Shown in pieces: positions 1-8,900 of a stretch of 64,000 nt of DNA. The stretch comes from an uncultured Flavobacteriaceae bacterium (lineage in GTDB: Bacteria > Bacteroidota > Bacteroidia > Flavobacteriales > Flavobacteriaceae): positions 868,001-932,000 of the forward strand of contig CANMSI010000001.1 in assembly GCA_947500575.1 (NCBI GenBank). The letters run 5' to 3'. The translations under genes were made by a program, and so were the position numbers. The notes below the pieces were generated by a model. It was not told the DNA's origin. It saw only the letters and a list, made by a program, of their open reading frames with translations, and ran no database searches. The number at the start of each line of letters is the position of its first letter. Positions within the stretch are counted from its first letter, which is position 1.

Positions 1-430
1 CTTCGCGTTTTTCACGTGCTACTCTTTCTGCTTCTGCTTTTTTTCTTCTTTCAGCAGCATCTGCCCTGCGCTTAGCCTCTTTTTGCTGTTTTATACGAAT
101 AGATTCTTCACTCTCTTGGGTAAGTACTTTCTCGGAAGGTTTTTCTTCTGCAACCACCTCTTCTGGAACTTCCTCTATCTGCTCTTGCACCTCTTCTTGA
201 GGTTCCACAGGTGTTGGAGGAGTATCTAAAGGTTCTGAGCGTATTTTTTCTTTGGGTTGTACTTGGCCACTACCAAAGTCTGTAGTACCAAAATTTACGG
301 ATATCCCATTCTCTACAGGAGGATCCATATAGGTAAGCCCTATGTAAAAAAGCAACAATAGGAGTACACTTAACAATAGCGTAGTTAGTGTAAATGATTT
401 TTTCTTGTGTCTCGTATCTAAAACCGACAT
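1..430 (-). CDS. TonB/TolA-like energy transducer, 3' end outside the window
   Basis: Only the first 143 codons are present; the reading frame is still open at base 1. The product starts with a short basic stretch, then one membrane segment at about residues 13-30. A Pro/Glu/Val-rich spacer follows, and then a Lys/Arg/Glu/Ala-rich, probably helical stretch typical of TonB and TolA linkers. The C-terminal receptor-contact domain would lie beyond the edge. The ATG shares its A with the TAA stop of the upstream exbD, so the two are translationally coupled. Together with ExbB and ExbD it should pass proton-motive energy to outer-membrane receptors. The position after exbB-exbD makes the family call safe, although TonB and TolA cannot be told apart here. 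Confidence 0.8.
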   Translation of the reverse strand, partial: MSVLDTRHKKKSFTLTTLLLSVLLLLLFYIGLTYMDPPVENGISVNFGTTDFGSGQVQPKEKIRSEPLDTPPTPVEPQEEVQEQIEEVPEEVVAEEKPSEKVLTQESEESIRIKQQKEAKRRADAAERRKKAEAERVAREKRE

Positions 431-816
431 TAATTAGGTCGCACCGCAAGAATGACCTTATAGCTGTTCCTATTAGCGATGTCCATTACATTCACCGCTT
501 CTTTAATAGCAACGCTTTCTTCAGCCCTCAGAATAATGGTGGGTTTCTCTTGTCCCTCCAGTGCTTTTTTTAGTTCAATTTCTATATATTCTCCGTTAAT
601 TTTTTCATTATTAACAAAGTATTCTAAGTCCTTGTTAATACTTACTGATACATTCTGTTGGTTGGTAGATTTTCCCTTTGCTTTTGGCAATAACAAATCC
701 AAAGCATTTGGGGAGTTTGATGTTAGCATAAAGAAAACTAGCAACAAGAAAACAATGTCTGTCATAGACGACATGCTAAAATCTGGACTTACTTTATTTC
801 TTCCTTTTAATTTCAT
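430..816 (-). CDS. exbD: ExbD/TolR-type biopolymer transport protein
   Basis: This 128-residue protein has the usual ExbD layout: a short cytoplasmic N-terminus, one membrane helix at about residues 15-33, and a periplasmic domain of about 90 residues. The membrane helix carries the conserved aspartate (D20 in MTDIVFLLLVFF) that takes part in proton movement through the ExbB-ExbD motor. It starts with ATG 4 bp after the exbB stop and overlaps the following TonB-like gene by one base, so the three are one translational unit. ExbD and TolR cannot be separated by sequence alone; the partner genes favour an Exb/Ton role. Confidence 0.9.
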   Translation of the reverse strand: MKLKGRNKVSPDFSMSSMTDIVFLLLVFFMLTSNSPNALDLLLPKAKGKSTNQQNVSVSINKDLEYFVNNEKINGEYIEIELKKALEGQEKPTIILRAEESVAIKEAVNVMDIANRNSYKVILAVRPN

Positions 817-820
817 CTCC

Positions 821-1513
821 CTATAGTGGTTCGTTCAACAAATCCAAGAACTCAACAGCATTTGCTTCCATCTTATGCACCACTTTATCCGTTCTATTTA
901 CAAGATGATTATATCCAATGTATGCTATAATACCGACTACAAGACCAGCTACTGTGGTGGTCATCGCCGTATAAATACCAGATGCCAAAGAACCCATTTC
1001 TGCTTGCCCTCCACTTGATGCCATTTCATGAAATGCCAAAATCATACCAATTACAGTCCCTAAGAAACCAATCATGGGCGCAGCTCCTGCAACAGTAGCA
1101 AGTACGCTCACATTCTTTTCTAATTTATACACCTCTAGGGTACCCGCATTTTCAATGGCGGTATTAATATCATCTAGTGGTTTTCCAATACGGGAAACTC
1201 CTTTCTCTGTAAGTCGTGCTACAGGTGAATCTGTTTGTGCACATAATATTTTAGCCGCTTCCAATTTCCCATTGGTTACATGGTCGCGAATTTGATTCAT
1301 AAAGTTTTTATCGATTTTCGATGCAGCTTTGATCGCAAATATGCGTTCAAAATAGATATACAATGCCACAAAAAGCAGTACAAATAGCACCGCAATAATA
1401 ATGATACTTCCAGTACCACCGCTCACTATCAAATCAATTACCGATAGTGTTTTTTCTTCGGAAAGTGCCTCTCCTATTTCGGCCTCTTCAACAAGGTCTT
1501 GAAACAATAACAT
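821..1513 (-). CDS. exbB: ExbB/MotA/TolQ-family proton channel
   Basis: The product has about 230 residues: a short N-terminal extension, a first membrane helix at about residues 30-55, a cytoplasmic domain, and two further helices. The conserved MotA/TolQ/ExbB region includes APMIGFLGTVIGMI and the later TTVAGLVVGIIAY helix. An in-frame TTG lies 12 bp upstream (1525), but I take the ATG at 1513 as the start. ExbB pentamers form the stator around ExbD and drive TonB. It sits 49 bp downstream of nhaD, so nhaD, exbB, exbD and tonB may be co-transcribed. Confidence 0.9.
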   Translation of the reverse strand: MLLFQDLVEEAEIGEALSEEKTLSVIDLIVSGGTGSIIIIAVLFVLLFVALYIYFERIFAIKAASKIDKNFMNQIRDHVTNGKLEAAKILCAQTDSPVARLTEKGVSRIGKPLDDINTAIENAGTLEVYKLEKNVSVLATVAGAAPMIGFLGTVIGMILAFHEMASSGGQAEMGSLASGIYTAMTTTVAGLVVGIIAYIGYNHLVNRTDKVVHKMEANAVEFLDLLNEPL

Positions 1514-1562
1514 AGATTTCTTCAATTAAAGTTGCCTTAATAACGGTATTTTGGGCATAAAA

Positions 1563-2897
1563 TTATACGTGAAGTACAAAATCTCGCATTAAAATAAATG
1601 CGATAGCACCAGACACAAAACCAATTAACGCCAACCAAGCAATTTTCTTAAAGTACCAGAAAAAATCTATTTTTTCCATTCCCATTGCCACTACACCAGC
1701 CGCGGAGCCAATTATTAACATACTACCTCCTGTACCAGCAGAGTAGGCAATAAAGTGCCAAAGTGGATCATCCATGGATTCTGAGAACATTCCCATACTA
1801 GCAGCTACCAAAGGTACATTGTCAATAACAGCAGAACCAACTCCAAAGAGCATCACCACGATATCCGTATTAGGAATCGCCTGGTTTAAACTTTCTGCAT
1901 AATGAAACAACATTCCTAAAGATTCCAAGGCAGCAACGGCCAATAAGATTCCCAGGAAGAAAAGAATACTAGGCAATTCTATTTTAGATAAAGAATGATG
2001 CACCGGACTATGATGTCCAGCGGTATCATCACCTTCTCCTTCTACATTAGAAATACTAAATTTAGAGCTACTGTAAATCTCAGCAAAGGTCGCAACCAAC
2101 GCTAAGGAAAGCATCATACCAACATAGGGAGGCAAATGCGTTACCGTTTTGAAAAAAGGAACAAAAACGATAGCACCTAGGCCCAGATACAACATGGTAG
2201 ATCCAAATTTAGATTTTGGTTTTGTCTCCTCTAAATCTCCGTCTATCTCACCTTTAAATGCTTTTTTTCCACTTGCTATGAATGTTGGAACAATCATACA
2301 TATAATAGAAGGCACTAATACATGTAATACCAACTGCCCTGCCGAAACCTTGTTTGCAATCCATAACATTGTGGTAGTAACATCACCGATGGGAGACCAA
2401 GCTCCACCTGCGTTTGCAGCAACAATAATCATCCCAGCAAACCACAGTCTTGTTTCTCTATCTTTTATTACTTTTTGAAGAATTGTGATCAGTACAATGG
2501 TAGCCGTTAGGTTATCTATAATTGCCGATAATATAAAGGCAAGTATGGAAAACAACCACAACAGTTTTCGCTTACTTTTAGTTCGTATATATCCTTTGAT
2601 AGTGGCAAAACCATCAAAGTAATCTATAATTTCCACAATGGTCATGGCTCCTAATAGAAAGACCAATATCTCTGCCGTTTTACCCAAATGATGTAGCAAA
2701 ATTTCATCAATGTGTGAGGGTTCCAACTCCCTCAATTCGGCATTTACTTCAAAAACCTGCATATGATTCAATGCAATAATAGCCCATAGAATAGCCATCA
2801 TTGCCAAAGCAGGAATTAGTTTATCGATTTTAAGATTATGCTCAAGAGTAATAGCCAAATAACCAGCTAAAAATACAATGATAATAATGGTCTCCAT
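1563..2897 (-). CDS. nhaD: NhaD-type Na+/H+ antiporter
   Basis: This polytopic protein of 444 residues has about 12 predicted membrane helices and belongs to the ion-transporter superfamily. Family marks include SAIIDNLTATIVLITIL near residue 125, AANAGGAWSPIGDVTTTMLW near 160, and a second half-repeat with AVIDNVPLVAAS near 357. These repeated Asp/Asn-containing broken helices are typical of NhaD. The protein should exchange cytoplasmic Na+ or Li+ for protons in the inner membrane. A hydrophilic loop at about residues 284-303 is rich in Asp, Glu and His. The gene begins 16 bp after the upstream dehydrogenase stop, suggesting one transcript. Na+/H+ antiport is the known role of the family; ion choice here is inferred. 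Confidence 0.9.
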   Translation of the reverse strand: METIIIIVFLAGYLAITLEHNLKIDKLIPALAMMAILWAIIALNHMQVFEVNAELRELEPSHIDEILLHHLGKTAEILVFLLGAMTIVEIIDYFDGFATIKGYIRTKSKRKLLWLFSILAFILSAIIDNLTATIVLITILQKVIKDRETRLWFAGMIIVAANAGGAWSPIGDVTTTMLWIANKVSAGQLVLHVLVPSIICMIVPTFIASGKKAFKGEIDGDLEETKPKSKFGSTMLYLGLGAIVFVPFFKTVTHLPPYVGMMLSLALVATFAEIYSSSKFSISNVEGEGDDTAGHHSPVHHSLSKIELPSILFFLGILLAVAALESLGMLFHYAESLNQAIPNTDIVVMLFGVGSAVIDNVPLVAASMGMFSESMDDPLWHFIAYSAGTGGSMLIIGSAAGVVAMGMEKIDFFWYFKKIAWLALIGFVSGAIAFILMRDFVLHV

Positions 2898-2913
2898 ATA
2901 TGGTTGATTTAAA

Positions 2914-4140
2914 TTATAAGAGTTGTTTTAAGGCGATTTCGAATCCTGTTTTACACAAATTCTTTTTCGATGTATTTTCACTAAAGATATTCAAAATTGC
3001 TTTGCGAATTGTATCCGATGTGTCATTAAAAATTTTTTCATCATCAATAGCGACCCTTCCTTCCATAAAATAAGCAAAAACTCTTGCCATTCCACAATTT
3101 GAAATGAAATCAGGAATTAGACTCACGCGTTCATCTGTATATTCCATGATTGGGCCAAAGAAAATTTCTTTATCAGCAAAAGGCACATTCGCACCACAGC
3201 TAATTACTTCCAAACCAGTATCTATCATTTCTGAAATTTGGTCTTTCGTTATGAGCCTAGACGCTGCACAAGGAGCGAATATTTCCGTAGGGAGATTCCA
3301 AATTCTTTGATTAATTTCTTCAAAAGGAATCATTTTATCCGCTATTAAGGTATTACCATTTTTATTTAGAAACAATGTCGTAATTTCTTCAAATGAAAAG
3401 CCCTCTTCTTTTATGACACCTCCTGCTCTATCAATAATACCAACTACTTTGGCACCCATTTGAGAAAGGTAAAATGCAGCGGCGGCTCCTACGTTTCCAA
3501 ACCCTTGTATAACCGCTCTTTTTCCTACTACATTCCCTCCATAAACATCGTAATAATGTCTAACAGCTTCTGCAACACCATAACCAGTAATCATATCCGC
3601 AACCGTATACTTTCTAGCCGTACTTGGAGAATATGTATTACTTTCCAGCACTTTGATCACCCCTAAACGCAATTGTCCTATTCTATTGATCTTATCCGCT
3701 TCTGTAGGTTTAAAATGTCCATTAAAAACCCCTTCTTGCGGGTGCCACACCCCCACATCTTCGGTAATTGGAATGACTTCATGAATTTCATCTACATTTA
3801 AATCGCCTCCAGTACCATAGTAACTTTTAAGCAAGGGAGCTACGGCGTTGTACCATCGCTTTAAAACTCCTTTTTTTCTAGGATCGTTCGGATTAAAATT
3901 AATTCCAGATTTAGCTCCTCCAATAGGTGGCCCAGAAACCGTGAATTTTACCTCCATGGTCTTTGCCAAAGAAAGTACTTCATTCATATCTAAGCCTTCA
4001 CGCATGCGGGTACCTCCACCAGCCGCACCACCTCGCAAAGAATTAATTACAGTCCACCCTTCGGCCTCTGTTTCTGTATCTTTCCAATTAAAAACAATTT
4101 CAGGTGGCTTATTTTCGTATTGTTGTAGTAGTTCTTTCAT
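2914..4140 (-). CDS. Glu/Leu/Phe/Val-family amino acid dehydrogenase
   Basis: The protein has 408 residues and two domains. The N-terminal domain carries the glycine-rich catalytic lysine motif PPIGGAKSGINFNP near residue 82. The C-terminal Rossmann domain has the NAD(P) loop IQGFGNVGAAAAF near residue 211. Enzymes of this family reversibly deaminate glutamate or a branched or aromatic amino acid to the 2-oxo acid. The motif before the lysine (GGAAGGGTRMREGLD) matches neither a textbook glutamate nor leucine dehydrogenase closely, so the substrate stays open. It is first in a likely run with nhaD-exbB-exbD-tonB and is divergent from an acyl-CoA dehydrogenase. Confidence 0.85.
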   Translation of the reverse strand: MKELLQQYENKPPEIVFNWKDTETEAEGWTVINSLRGGAAGGGTRMREGLDMNEVLSLAKTMEVKFTVSGPPIGGAKSGINFNPNDPRKKGVLKRWYNAVAPLLKSYYGTGGDLNVDEIHEVIPITEDVGVWHPQEGVFNGHFKPTEADKINRIGQLRLGVIKVLESNTYSPSTARKYTVADMITGYGVAEAVRHYYDVYGGNVVGKRAVIQGFGNVGAAAAFYLSQMGAKVVGIIDRAGGVIKEEGFSFEEITTLFLNKNGNTLIADKMIPFEEINQRIWNLPTEIFAPCAASRLITKDQISEMIDTGLEVISCGANVPFADKEIFFGPIMEYTDERVSLIPDFISNCGMARVFAYFMEGRVAIDDEKIFNDTSDTIRKAILNIFSENTSKKNLCKTGFEIALKQLL

Positions 4141-4255
4141 ACTATTGATATTATGATTTTATGTAGCATTCTGTTTTCTCACTTTCCTGTTTCGTTCTTT
4201 TCATTTCTTCGCCCAAATGGGCTAATGCTGTCTCATAATTTTATATTTAAATCAA

Positions 4256-4267
4256 TAGCAATTGCTA
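4256..4267. promoter_or_regulatory. 12-bp perfect palindrome, possible operator
   Basis: The sequence TAGCAATTGCTA reads the same on both strands. It lies just downstream of the minus-strand -7 box at 4276-4283, where the dehydrogenase transcript would start, so a bound repressor could block that promoter. The site is short and no regulator gene is next to it, so its role is inferred. Confidence 0.3.
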
Positions 4268-4275
4268 GCGCCTGA

Positions 4276-4283
4276 CAAATATA
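4276..4283 (-). promoter_or_regulatory. -7 box upstream of the amino acid dehydrogenase
   Basis: Read on the minus strand, this is TATATTTG, an exact match to the Bacteroidota -7 consensus TAnnTTTG. No good TTTG is seen about 20 bp further upstream. It would give a 5' leader of roughly 130 bases to the dehydrogenase-nhaD-exbBD run. Confidence 0.35.
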
Positions 4284-4320
4284 AAAATATTGATTCGTTT
4301 TTGAGTTTTTTCCGCAGCAT

Positions 4321-4353
4321 GCATCTGTAATTTTTATAAAAAATTACAGATGC
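4321..4353. repeat. 15-bp-arm perfect inverted repeat
   Basis: The left arm 4321-4335 begins GCATCTGTAA and the right arm 4339-4353 is its exact reverse complement, with a 3-base ATA spacer. There is no T-run after either arm beyond the stem itself, so it does not look like a normal terminator. It sits between the two divergent promoters. It may be an operator, or a cruciform or transcript-insulating element. Confidence 0.5.
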
Positions 4354-4392
4354 CCCAATCCTTATATTATTCTCAAATTACTTCCGTTTTTA

Positions 4393-4423
4393 TTGAATAT
4401 ATGCCATCCTCGACGTATATTTG
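4393..4423 (+). promoter_or_regulatory. Bacteroidota promoter of the acyl-CoA dehydrogenase gene
   Basis: A -33 element ATTG (one base off TTTG; TTG at 4393-4395) is followed after 20 bp by TATATTTG at 4416-4423, an exact TAnnTTTG. The predicted start of transcription is near 4430, about 23 bases before the ATG at 4453. Confidence 0.6.
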
Positions 4424-4452
4424 TACACATTTTTTAACGATAATACAGATAT

Positions 4453-5595
4453 ATGGACTTTACGTTATCAGAAGAGCAGCAAATGATTCAACAAGCTGCA
4501 CGCGACTTTGCCCAAAATGAGCTCCTGCCAGGAGTAATTGAAAGAGATGACGCTCAGAAGTTTCCTGCGGAGCAGGTTCAAAAAATGGGAGAGTTAGGTT
4601 TTATGGGAATGATGGTAAGTCCTACTTTTGGAGGTAGTGGTTTAGATACCATGTCTTATGTTCTTGTGATGGAAGAACTCTCCAAAATAGATGCTTCTGC
4701 TTCTGTAGTTGTTTCTGTAAATAACTCCTTAGTTTGTTGGGGTCTAGAGACTTTCGGAAATAAAGCTCAGAAAGAAAAATACTTAACTCCTTTAGCCACT
4801 GGCCAGAAAATAGGGGCTTTTTGTTTATCAGAACCAGAAGCCGGAAGTGATGCTACCTCTCAGAAAACTACAGCCATTGACATGGGAGATCATTATGTTA
4901 TTAATGGGACTAAGAATTGGATTACTAGTGGTAACTCTGCCTCTACCTATCTAGTAATTGCCCAAACCGACCGCGAAAAAGGACATAAAGGAATTAATGC
5001 CCTAATTGTAGAAAAGGGAATGCCTGGCTTTGAAATAGGGCCTAAAGAAAATAAATTAGGAATTAGAGGAAGTGACACGCATTCTTTGATTTTCAATGAT
5101 GTAAAAGTACCTAAAGAAAATAGAATTGGAGAGGATGGTTTTGGTTTTAAATTCGCAATGAAAACACTTGCTGGTGGAAGAATTGGGATTGCGGCTCAGG
5201 CACTAGGGATTGCCGCTGGTGCTTATGAATTAGCTTTAAAATACTCTAAAGAAAGAAAAGCTTTCGGAACGGAGATCTCAAATCATCAAGCAATTGCATT
5301 CAAATTAGCAGACATGCATACCAAGATAGAAGCTGCACGGCATCTAGTATATAAGGCCGCTTGGGACAAGGATAATGGTAACAATTATGATCTTTCTGGA
5401 GCCATGGCTAAACTATATGCCTCTGAAGTTGCTATGGAAACTGCCGTGGAAGCTGTTCAAATACATGGAGGTAATGGTTTTGTAAAAGACTATCATGTAG
5501 AGCGCTTTATGCGAGATGCTAAAATTACTCAGATATATGAAGGCACTTCTGAAATTCAAAAAATAGTAATTTCTAGAAGCGTTTTAAGAGGATAA
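4453..5595 (+). CDS. Acyl-CoA dehydrogenase (short/medium-chain type)
   Basis: This 380-residue protein is full length for the acyl-CoA dehydrogenase family. It has the N-terminal helical domain, a beta domain with the FAD-contact motif CLSEPEAGSDA near residue 130 and ITSGNSAS near 159, and a C-terminal helical domain. The C-terminus has the FAD/dimer motif QIHGGNGFVKDY and the substrate-base region QIYEGTSEIQ, where the glutamate is the expected catalytic base of short-chain enzymes. It should oxidise an acyl-CoA to the 2-enoyl-CoA with electrons going to an electron-transfer flavoprotein. It is a single gene with its own promoter and a strong terminator, so the pathway (fatty acid or branched-chain amino acid) is not shown by neighbours. 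Confidence 0.92.
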   Translation: MDFTLSEEQQMIQQAARDFAQNELLPGVIERDDAQKFPAEQVQKMGELGFMGMMVSPTFGGSGLDTMSYVLVMEELSKIDASASVVVSVNNSLVCWGLETFGNKAQKEKYLTPLATGQKIGAFCLSEPEAGSDATSQKTTAIDMGDHYVINGTKNWITSGNSASTYLVIAQTDREKGHKGINALIVEKGMPGFEIGPKENKLGIRGSDTHSLIFNDVKVPKENRIGEDGFGFKFAMKTLAGGRIGIAAQALGIAAGAYELALKYSKERKAFGTEISNHQAIAFKLADMHTKIEAARHLVYKAAWDKDNGNNYDLSGAMAKLYASEVAMETAVEAVQIHGGNGFVKDYHVERFMRDAKITQIYEGTSEIQKIVISRSVLRG

Positions 5596-5622
5596 TTCTT
5601 CAACTATATAATAACTTTTTTG

Positions 5623-5650
5623 ATACCCCCTAAAAAATAGGGGGTATTTT
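5623..5650 (+). terminator. Rho-independent terminator after acyl-CoA dehydrogenase
   Basis: A perfect 10-bp stem (ATACCCCCTA at 5623-5632 and TAGGGGGTAT at 5638-5647) with an AAAAA loop is followed by a short T-run. It lies 27 bp after the stop codon. Confidence 0.85.
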
Positions 5651-5896
5651 ATTCTTGGATGATATTATTGCCATTAAAATGAAAAAAATAGCATATTTCT
5701 ACCCTTCATTCACTTAAAAGAACTTTATACCCCCACTAAATTACATTTTAAAGGAGTCCGCTGTGTCAATTTTATCAATTTGATAAAAATAATATATCAA
5801 AATTTCGAAATTGCATTTTTTTTAACGTTTAATTCCAAACGTTGTATTTATTTCCAAGTACTCGTTAATTCACTACATATTATTTAGGTTATACGC

Positions 5897-5904
5897 TATT
5901 TTTG
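5897..5904 (+). promoter_or_regulatory. Weak -7 box in front of gltB
   Basis: TATTTTTG matches TAnnTTTG exactly, but no TTTG-like -33 element is seen 17-23 bp upstream. If used, the leader would be only about 10 bases. Lack of a -33 element would fit an activator-dependent promoter served by the dyads upstream, which is inference. Confidence 0.3.
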
Positions 5905-5921
5905 AGAAAATACCATAATTT

Positions 5922-8900
5922 ATGAAGTTGAAGAAGCAGGGGTTATACCTACCAGAATTTGAGCATGATAATTGCGGAGCAGGATTCATCTGTAGTCTTA
6001 AAGGCAAAAAATCCAATGACATTATTCATAAGGCACTGGAAATTCTAGACAGGTTAGAACACCGCGGAGCAGTAAGCGCAGATGGCAAAACGGGAGACGG
6101 AGCTGGCATTCTAATTGATATTCCGCACGATTTTTTTCAAGAGGTTTGTAGTTTTGAATTACCAAAACCTGGTAACTACGCGGTGAGCAATGTGTTTTTA
6201 CCTCAAAAAGAAAATCAGCGAAGCTACTGCATCTCCATTTTTGAAGAAAATATTAAAAAGCAAGGACTTCAACTTATTGGCTGGCGCGATGTACCAGTAA
6301 ATAAGTCGGTACCAGGAAGAATTGCATCAGAAACCGAGCCCTTTGTAAAACAAGTTTTCATTGCTAAAGAACATAGTGAGCAGAACTATTTTGACTTCAA
6401 CCTACGACTCTTTATCGCTAGAAAAACTACGGAACATACCATAATAAATTCCAAACTCTCCGAAAGTCCCTTTTTCTACTTACCAAGTCTGTCTACCAGA
6501 ACTATTATTTTTAAAGGGCTTTTAATGCCACAAGACATTAAGCTCTATTACAAAGATTTGATGGACCCAAGGGTAGTCACCAGATTGGCTTTGGTACATC
6601 AGCGTTTCTCTACCAACACCTTTCCAACTTGGGATTTAGCACAACCGTTCCGCTATATGTGCCATAATGGTGAAATTAATACACTAAGAGGAAATGTAAC
6701 CCGGATGCGATCTAGAGAAGAGTTGCTTCAAAGCGATTGGTTTGGTGATGAAATAAAAAATGTACTCCCGATTATTCTACCGGGGAAATCAGATTCCGCG
6801 ACCATGGATATGGTAGTAGAGTTATTATTAATGACAGGGCGTTCTTTACCAGAGGTTATGATGATGCTAGTGCCAGAGGCATGGGAAAAAAATACTGAAA
6901 TGTCCGAAGCAAAGCGCGCATTTTACGAATTTAATTCTTGTCTCATGGAACCTTGGGATGGACCTGCTTCTATTCCCTTTACAGATGGTAATTACATTGG
7001 AGCCGTCTTGGATAGAAATGGACTGCGCCCATCTAGATATTCTGTTACGAAAGATGGCTATGTTATTATGTCTTCGGAAACAGGTGTAGTTACATTGGAA
7101 CCAGAAAATATTGAATTTCACGGCAGGTTAGAACCAGGAAAAATGTTCTTGGTAAACATGGAAGAAGGTAGAATTATCAATGACGAAGAAATAAAGGAAG
7201 AAATAGCGCAACGGTATCCTTATAAAAAATGGCTTTCTAAAAATCTAATTCATCTTAAAGACATTCCTTATAATGACTGTCCTCTCTTCCTAGACGAAGC
7301 ACCTTTAGAACAAAGAAAAGCGCTATTCGGATACACCTTGGAAGACATTAATACCATTATTCTTCCTATGGGACAGTATGCCAAAGAACCTATAGGTTCC
7401 ATGGGATCTGACACTCCCATCGCAGTTTTATCCGAAAGACCTCAGTTAATTTACAATTACTTTAAGCAGCTTTTTGCTCAGGTAACCAACCCGCCATTGG
7501 ATGGTATCCGAGAAGAACTAATTACAGACATTAGCTTAACGCTTGGTAGCGACCACAATATCTTTAATTTCACAGAACTTCATTGTAAAAAGCTAAAGAT
7601 TCAAAACCCCGTTATCTCCAAAGAGGATTTAGATAAGATCAAAAACTATGATGCTCACCCAGACTACAAAGTGGTTTCCATTCCTATTTTGTATGATATT
7701 CAAAGAGGACATAACGCCTTAGAAGAAGCGTTGGAACGTATCTTAAAAGAAGCCTCCAAAGCAGTGGATGATGGTGCCAATATCATTATTTTATCTGATA
7801 GAAACGCAAGTCAAAAAAAGGCTCCCATTCCTGCACTTTTAGCTTGTTCTCATGTAAACAGTGGTTTACAAAAGCTTAGAAAAAGATCCAAACTTAGCGT
7901 GATTATAGAATCTGCTGAACCAAGAGAAGTGCATCATTTTGCATTGCTATTTGGTTTTGGAGCAAGCGCTATTAACCCCTATCTGGTTAATGAAATCATT
8001 GCAGAGCAAATTGAAGAAAACGATATTACAGAATACTCCTTCAATGAGGCCATTAAAAATTATAACAAAGCGGTTGGTAAGGGCATTCTAAAAGTGATGA
8101 ATAAAATTGGAATTTCTACGCTAAACTCCTACCGTGGATCTCAACTTTTTGAATGTATAGGAATCAATTCCAAAGTAGTAGACACCTATTTTCCAAATAC
8201 TCCAACACGCATACAAGGAATAGGGCTTTATGAAATTGAAAAAGAGATTTCCAAACGCCACCAAAAAGCATTTAAACGTAAAGAAGTAGCTGCAAATTTG
8301 GATCTTGAGATTGGAGGTCAGTACCGTTGGAGGAGAGAAGGGGAAAAACACCTATTCAATCCATTAACCATTGCAAAGCTTCAAAAATCGGTGCGCGGCA
8401 ATGAGCCAGACACTTATAAAGAATACGCAGATCTTGTAAATAAACAGTCGAAACACCTTATGACCATCCGAGGTTTATTCGAATTTTCGAATTATGATCC
8501 TATTCCATTAGAAGAAGTAGAACCCTGGACAGAAATTGTAAAAAGATTTAAAACCGGCGCTATGTCCTATGGTTCCATAAGCAAGGAAGCACATGAAAAC
8601 TTAGCAATTGCCATGAATCGCATTGGTGGAAAAAGCAATTCTGGTGAAGGTGGAGAAGATGCCGAACGTTTTTACAAAAATCAAAATGGCGACTGGAAAA
8701 ACAGTGCCATTAAGCAAGTAGCATCGGGTAGGTTTGGGGTTACTAGTGATTATCTGTCAAATGCAAAGGAAATTCAAATTAAAATGGCTCAAGGTGCCAA
8801 ACCAGGAGAAGGTGGGCAGTTACCTGGTCCTAAAGTAAATCCCGCAATTGCCAAAACCAGAAATTCTACTCCCTATGTAGGACTCATTTCTCCTCCTCCC

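Larger units (their letters stand above)
4141..4452. other. Divergent intergenic region with promoters and dyads
   Basis: This 312-bp AT-rich gap separates the minus-strand amino acid dehydrogenase from the plus-strand acyl-CoA dehydrogenase. It holds no open frame I would call. It contains a promoter for the plus gene (4393-4423), a -7 type box for the minus gene (4276-4283), a 12-bp palindrome (4256-4267), and a long 15-bp-arm inverted repeat (4321-4353) that lies between the two promoters. Confidence 0.6.
5596..5921. other. Intergenic region upstream of gltB with three dyads
   Basis: After the terminator at 5623-5650 this 326-bp AT-rich gap contains three symmetric elements in front of gltB. 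They are arms TTTTATCAA/TTGATAAAA at 5770-5788 (1-bp spacer), the palindrome AATTTCGAAATT at 5801-5812, and AACGTTT/AAACGTT at 5824-5843 (6-bp spacer). A -7-like box TATTTTTG lies at 5897-5904, 18 bp before the ATG, with no clear -33 partner. No gene is seen here. Confidence 0.45.
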
